A stretch of DNA of 64,000 bases from Anopheles merus. Taxonomy: Eukaryota > Arthropoda > Insecta > Diptera > Culicidae. The DNA lies in contig NC_054085.1 in NCBI RefSeq assembly GCF_017562075.2, positions 31,497,039-31,561,038 of the forward strand, read 5' to 3'. Made by a program: the position numbers and the translations under genes. Each line of letters opens with the position of its first letter. The first letter of the stretch is position 1. The notes under the pieces are model-generated. The model had not been told where the DNA came from. It did no database searches and was given only the letters and a program-made list of their open reading frames with translations. Shown here one piece after another: positions 59,546 through 64,000 of this stretch.

Positions 59546-59927
59546 ATGCCAATCGCAGTGACAAGAAGTTACACGGCCAGACTGAATCGGACGTTGCCAG
59601 CCTTCTGTCCGATACGGCAGCGAAGGCGAAAAGTGTTCCAGGTGGTAGCAACCGGGAAGCAAGAAGGTGATAGCGATTGGCGCACTTTGTGTCCGCCGGT
59701 GTTACAGCTGCAGTTGGTTTACATTCGTTGGGATTGGTGAATTTTCGGTGGCGTGATTTGGTTTATAATGTGTTTTATTCTTCTTTTTAACGTGTGCAGG
59801 AGTGAAAAAGGGTTCCGTTAGAGAACCGGAAGCAACACCGCACTATCTTTGTGACAATCTTCTGCAGCGCTTAGTGAAATCTTTGGCCCAGCTGTGGAAG
59901 AAGCGTCTAAAGAAAAGGCAGTGTTGA
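59546..59927 (+). CDS. Candidate small two-exon gene (82 residues)
   Basis: An ATG at 59546 opens 40 codons plus one base to a possible donor at 59667 (AAG before GTGATA). Splicing to the acceptor at 59799 (cgtgtgcag) keeps frame and adds 41 codons, ending at TGA 59925-59927. The predicted peptide is strongly basic. It ends in an amphipathic-looking helix (LLQRLVKSLAQLWKKRLKKR). The donor is weak at +5. The second exon continues past the stop to a strong donor at 59944 (CAG before GTAAGTG), so this could equally be a 5' leader with an upstream ORF of a gene beyond the right edge. No homologue is recognised. Confidence 0.35.
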
Positions 59928-59943
59928 GCGTTCGGGATTACAG
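59800..59943 (+). other. Candidate leader exon with strong donor
   Basis: The exon is bounded by acceptor cgtgtgcag (ending 59799) and donor CAG before GTAAGTG (59944). No matching acceptor with coding sequence was found to the right in the window, so a long intron leaving the window is possible. Confidence 0.4.
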
Positions 59944-60911
59944 GTAAGTGTTAGGGGAAGTTGTTGTAGGGCTTTGGTGAATTGTGAGTTCTAGATTTGA
60001 TTTAGATGTTTGCCAGTGACTGGAAGGTCAGCGACGAGGGATAAGTAAACATCCAGTTTGTAGAGAATGTCGAGGTTATAATAGGAATTGAACGGGTCTT
60101 GTGATTGTGCTTCCCTGAGTGGTCAAACCTATCTTACCTGGACGGTCAGATTGAACTTACTGCTTTGGGTGTTTAAGCCATCTAGTCACCTGATTTAGGG
60201 GCCTCCTACGAATCCGCTGTCTATGTCGGTGATGAAAGCACATTAACTGATCGTTCGGTGCCATGCGAATGATTTGATCAGGCCACTGGCTTCTAGGATG
60301 TGCCTAGTTTGCTGTTAAAACATAAAAATACTTCACTTCTGCTCGTAGACCTCGAGCAGTTTTCATTGTTTTACTCCATAACGACTTGCTGTACATTGTC
60401 CTCTGTAACGGGGCTAGGCTTCAAATTTGGAAAAGACTTGAAAGTTACATTAGGTCCGCGGTCGAAAGACAACTTCATCCAAGGTATGGCTTTTACTCAT
60501 TTAATGAATGTTGGATCTGGACAAAGTTTCTTAATAAACTGATGACAAATGTCCAGTAATATGTACAATCCAATAATTAATTATTAAAAATACCTCCAGA
60601 ATAATTAAAATAAAATAAAAACTCCAGAATAATTAGGATTATTATAAAAATCGTAATCGGCAGTCAAAAATCTTTGACAAATCTTGTAAATCTTGATGTT
60701 ACTCGTTCAAATAGGATGCTATAAATAATCTATAATTATTTGTTGGTACATAAACCAAATTCTGTAACAAATTCAAACGTGTGTGAGATACATTTAAATA
60801 TACAATAACTTGTGAAACAATAAAAACACCCAATCTTAAGAAATAGCTCATCTTAACAAAGCTTTTCTCGGGACAGTGGTTCAATAGAAGCCGGCGCCCT
60901 TTACAGAGAAC
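59944..60911. other. Non-coding stretch, nothing recognised
   Basis: Moderately AT-rich, with AATAAAATAAAA-type sequence near 60600. Open frames are short and unsupported. Confidence 0.4.
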
Positions 60912-61293
60912 TAGTGATGTGAAAAATGAAGTTTCGTCGGAATCGATTCCGGCTAAAAGGTCCGTAATCAGTTTCCGGAATCGGCTCCGGAATCGAAATC
61001 CATTCTTATGGAGATTTCCGCATTAATTTCGCTTCTGATACTTCTTATTTTGATTTAAGAACTTATTATCATTATCACATTATTATCATATTACCGGAGC
61101 TAATTCCAATTCTGGATTCAATTCTGATTCTGATTCCAAATCGACTTCTTAGCCGACACCATCGTCAAATCCGAATTCGGAATCGATTTCGGAATCGGAA
61201 TCGGCTCCGGAGTCAACTCTTGAATTGGCTCCGAAATTGATTTGGAACACGGAATCGCAATCAAGTAGTTCCGATTCTAAGCTTCTACCACTA
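60912..61293 (+). mobile_element. GGAATC-word hAT-like element, complete copy
   Basis: This 382-bp element starts tagtgatgtgaaaaatgaag and ends gcttctaccacta. It is flanked by cagagaac (60904-60911) and cagataac (61294-61301), matching at 7 of 8 positions. Arms are ggaatc/gattcc words, and the AT-rich centre shares gatttcgcttctgatacttc with the copy at 58 kb. No open frame of note. Confidence 0.8.
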
Positions 61294-62675
61294 CAGATAA
61301 CCCTACCAGTAACCCTACCAGTTGTTCCATTGTAATGACCAAAACTAAAACGTTATTCATATGTTAACAAGTATGTTTTGATGCAACAGAATACTATGAA
61401 TCTTCTTAACCACTAAATTCTAAAAACTACTGCATCAGTCCTGCTGCATATTGCATTAATTTGAAAGCCTTTTACCTTCAGAATATCATCATTATTCAGT
61501 GCTCAAAAGGTGATCTAGGGTCGTTTCACATAAAAAAACAAACACACTTCCGCCCGTGTTGTTACATTTATAGAGTGTTTGCTAAAAAAAAACCCAACTT
61601 CAACCAACGTGTACAATTAACACTTAATCATGCATGACTAACGCGATCATTGGCTTGCTTCCGCGTGGAAAGTCTTGGCCGGCGGTGCCAAAAGTGTGCA
61701 AGTCTTTCGTTTAAAGCTGGGATGAGGTTATTGATTTTCCCGTTCAACCGGAGCCGCCGAAATCATGGTATGGCCGGGGGCAAGCGACTGCAAAAACACA
61801 GGCGAAAGGAAGGCTTCCACGGTTCCTTCCCATCAACTTGTACAGCAAATGGGGTGGTTAAATGGGGTGGTGGTGAAGTTTTGTGGACGATCGTGTGCAC
61901 ACGTGCTTACAGTCTGGGTTTGTTTTTTTTTTCTGGTGGACCGGTTGATCGATGATAGCGGCCATCGTTAAAGGCTCGTGGACTTGTTAACTGCTTTCCT
62001 TCGGAGGACGAGAAAGGGACGAGCATTCGTGTAATGGGAGTTTTTTTGCTGCATTGTTTAATTTTTTAAATTTCTTTTGGGTGTTTTGTATTTCTTTCGC
62101 GTTCCACCAGTTCCGAGTACCGATCGCATGTATAACGTAGGAAAGAGAAAGAGCGGCCACCTTTCGTGACAATGTAAATTGGATTTTATTCGACTTGGGT
62201 TTTTTTGCTCGCTTCTTTTGGAGTAATTATCCTACCCTGCGTCATTAATTGCGTTCGCAAACGATGTACGAAGCTGACCACGGACAACGTTGTTTGGCAC
62301 ATGTTGGCATTCCTTCTCCCCCCTGGAGGAGCAGCGGACTTACAGGCGGTTGATGAATTTTGGCCAGTGAAGTAACATCGTCTAGCGTGGCGTTGTTTTT
62401 AATTGAGTCATTTTACAGGAATTGATGGACGAGCGCAGCTGAAGGATGTGCGATTCTCGCTTGATTGGAACCAAGGTACGCCCCTGGCAATGAAGCACAT
62501 TAAAATTAGATCACTCCTCGGTGGTTTGACCGCCTGCACGAAACACGTGTATCCTAGGAAACAGAGCTTGATGGGGAGAGTGGTTTGATGCAGAAGGCAA
62601 ATGCCTAATTTACTGCACTTCTACCGGGACAATCAGCAGTCAAAAATCGCCACCAAATAGGCGATTAATTGGATG
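61294..62675. other. Non-coding stretch, nothing recognised
   Basis: Mixed composition, no domain-bearing frame and no clear repeat. It may be intron of the putative gene starting near 59.5 kb. Confidence 0.4.
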
Positions 62676-62687
62676 AGTATGTATTGC

Positions 62688-63604
62688 TTAACTTGGCGCT
62701 AGAGAGGGCCATCCGCGACTCGAGGGTGGAGACTACGGGAACCATCTTCTATAAGTCAACCCAGATCCTGGCATACGCTGATGATATAGACATCATTGGT
62801 CTGCGGCTCTCCTATGTAGCAGAAGCCTACCAAGGGATTGAGCAGGCGGCAGAGAGCCTCGGATTGCAGATAAACGAGGCAAAGACCAAACTGATGGTGG
62901 CAACATCAGCGGACCTACCAATAAATAATCCGAATCTACGTAGGTGTGACGTACAGATAGGTGAACGCACTTTTGAAGTCGTCCCACAATTCACCTATCT
63001 TGGGTCAAAGGTCAGCAACGACAACAGCATGGAAGCTGAGTTGCGCGCAAGGATGCTGGCTGCCAACCGGTCATCCTACAGCCTGAAAAAGCAGTTTACC
63101 TCAAAGAACCTGTCGCGACGGACGAAGCTGGGACTATATAGTACCTATATAGTACCAGTACTCACATACGCCTCTGAGACATGGACACTGTCCAAATCTG
63201 ACGAAACCCTCTTAGCCGCGTTCGAGAGGAAGATGCTCAGAAGGATACTTGGCCCCGTATGTGTGGAAGGACAATGGAGGAGCCGCTATAATGACGAGCT
63301 ATACGAGATGTACGGCGACCTCACTGTCGTACAGCGTATAAAGCTCGCCAGGCTCCGGTGGGCTGGCCATGTTATACGCATGGAAACGGACGACCCAGCC
63401 CGTAAAGTCTTTTTAGGCCGTCCACAAGGACAGAGGAGGCGTGGTAGGCCCAAATTGAGGTGGCAAGATGGCGTGGAGGCGTCCGCCATTAAGGCCGGGA
63501 TAACGGACTGGCAGACGAAGGCGCGAGACCGTGAGCGGTTTCGGACACTCCTGAGGCAGGCCAAGACCGCAAAGCGGTTGTAGTGCCGGATAAGTAAGTA
63601 AGTA
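62688..63604 (+). mobile_element. 5'-truncated RTE-like non-LTR retrotransposon
   Basis: A single frame from the truncation point to a stop at 63581-63583 covers the C-terminal part of a reverse transcriptase. It has the catalytic AYADDIDIIG box, LGLQINEAKTKLM, FTYLGSKVSNDN, and the C-terminal arm RLRWAGHVIRMETDDP plus RRGRPKLRWQDGV. The frame is undamaged over about 300 codons. It ends gtgccggataagtaagtaagt and is flanked by a perfect 12-bp direct repeat, agtatgtattgc (62676-62687 and 63605-63616). Upstream endonuclease and reverse-transcriptase domains are missing, so it cannot move by itself. Clade placement is from memory. Confidence 0.9.
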
Positions 63605-63616
63605 AGTATGTATTGC

Positions 63617-64000
63617 GCTCTCGCTGTTTGTTTGGGAATTTGTTTGCATCGTTTCCCCGTTGTAAATCGAGGGCAAGTTAAATGTTTCATACATTCAGCT
63701 AATAAAATGACTATTTTATACGCAATAACGCCGCAGCTCACTCCGGTCGCCTTGCGGAAGGCCTCGCGCCTTGCGCGCATTTCTGCCCGACGAATGGCGC
63801 CTTAAACACTCATCAGCCTGGCCGTTGGAGGATAAAAATAGATGAATGAATTTTATCGACGCATTCGACGCATCATAAAAAAAAGATGGTTTTGGTTGGA
63901 TGAGAAGAAAAACACTCGGCATGGGGGTTTTTTTTTGTGCTTCATTTTCCATTACAAACAACCAGCTCTACGATGTTGCTGGTGTCCGATGTGTTGGCTT
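63617..64000. other. Non-coding, nothing recognised
   Basis: Right-hand flank of the RTE-like insertion to the window edge. No convincing open frame or repeat. Confidence 0.4.

Noticed and set aside
63286..63780. 164-codon minus-strand open frame
   Set aside because: Antisense to the RTE-like reverse-transcriptase frame.

Overview
The window looks like nuclear DNA of an insect, most probably an Anopheles mosquito. The genes have short GT-AG introns, ribosomal protein SA has a TCT-type initiator upstream, and CA/GA microsatellites and transposable elements are dense. One SINE at 8.76 kb resembles the SINE200 family of Anopheles gambiae as I remember it. I found no bacterial or phage features, no CRISPR array and no tRNA or rRNA gene.

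Layout. 1-9.6 kb is non-coding, with a 19-bp minisatellite, a decayed Jockey-like retrotransposon, a SINE and a possible LTR-retrotransposon primer-binding site. A signal-peptide exon on the minus strand (9581-9683) probably starts a secreted-protein gene running off the left edge. 12.3-13.2 kb is a foldback-like element. 13.7-15.75 kb is a two-exon DUF4781-like gene (+) with a long A-rich 3' UTR. It converges on Incenp (-, 19009-22709), the inner centromere protein of the chromosomal passenger complex. An F-box/LRR gene (24206-25745, +) and a PHD-finger gene of the PHF7/G2E3 type (28215-29220, +) follow, separated by a non-LTR retrotransposon inserted 51 bp before the PHD start codon. 30-47 kb has no recognisable coding exon and may be a large first intron of Ack, with MITE clusters. 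Ack (47296-51068, +) is a five-exon tyrosine kinase with SAM-like, kinase, SH3, CRIB and UBA-like regions. 54101-54886 is a small secreted or membrane protein of unknown function, and 56086-57517 is RpSA. 58-64 kb is mostly transposon remnants, plus a possible 82-residue two-exon gene at 59.5-59.9 kb and a 5'-truncated RTE-like element at 62.7-63.6 kb.

The host genes do not form a pathway. Incenp, the F-box protein and the PHD protein could all touch cell-cycle or ubiquitin biology, but nothing in the sequence ties them together.

The most novel-looking signal is a dispersed family of elements with ends near TAGTGRTGGG. Three copies are flanked by 8-bp direct repeats matching at 7 of 8 positions, the target-duplication length of hAT transposons. 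Their interiors are built from degenerate GGAATC/GATTCC words in both orientations. A relative at 29.5-30.2 kb has similar ends but a different core word. Several inverted-repeat MITE families, two with apparent TA target sites, were also delimited by eye.
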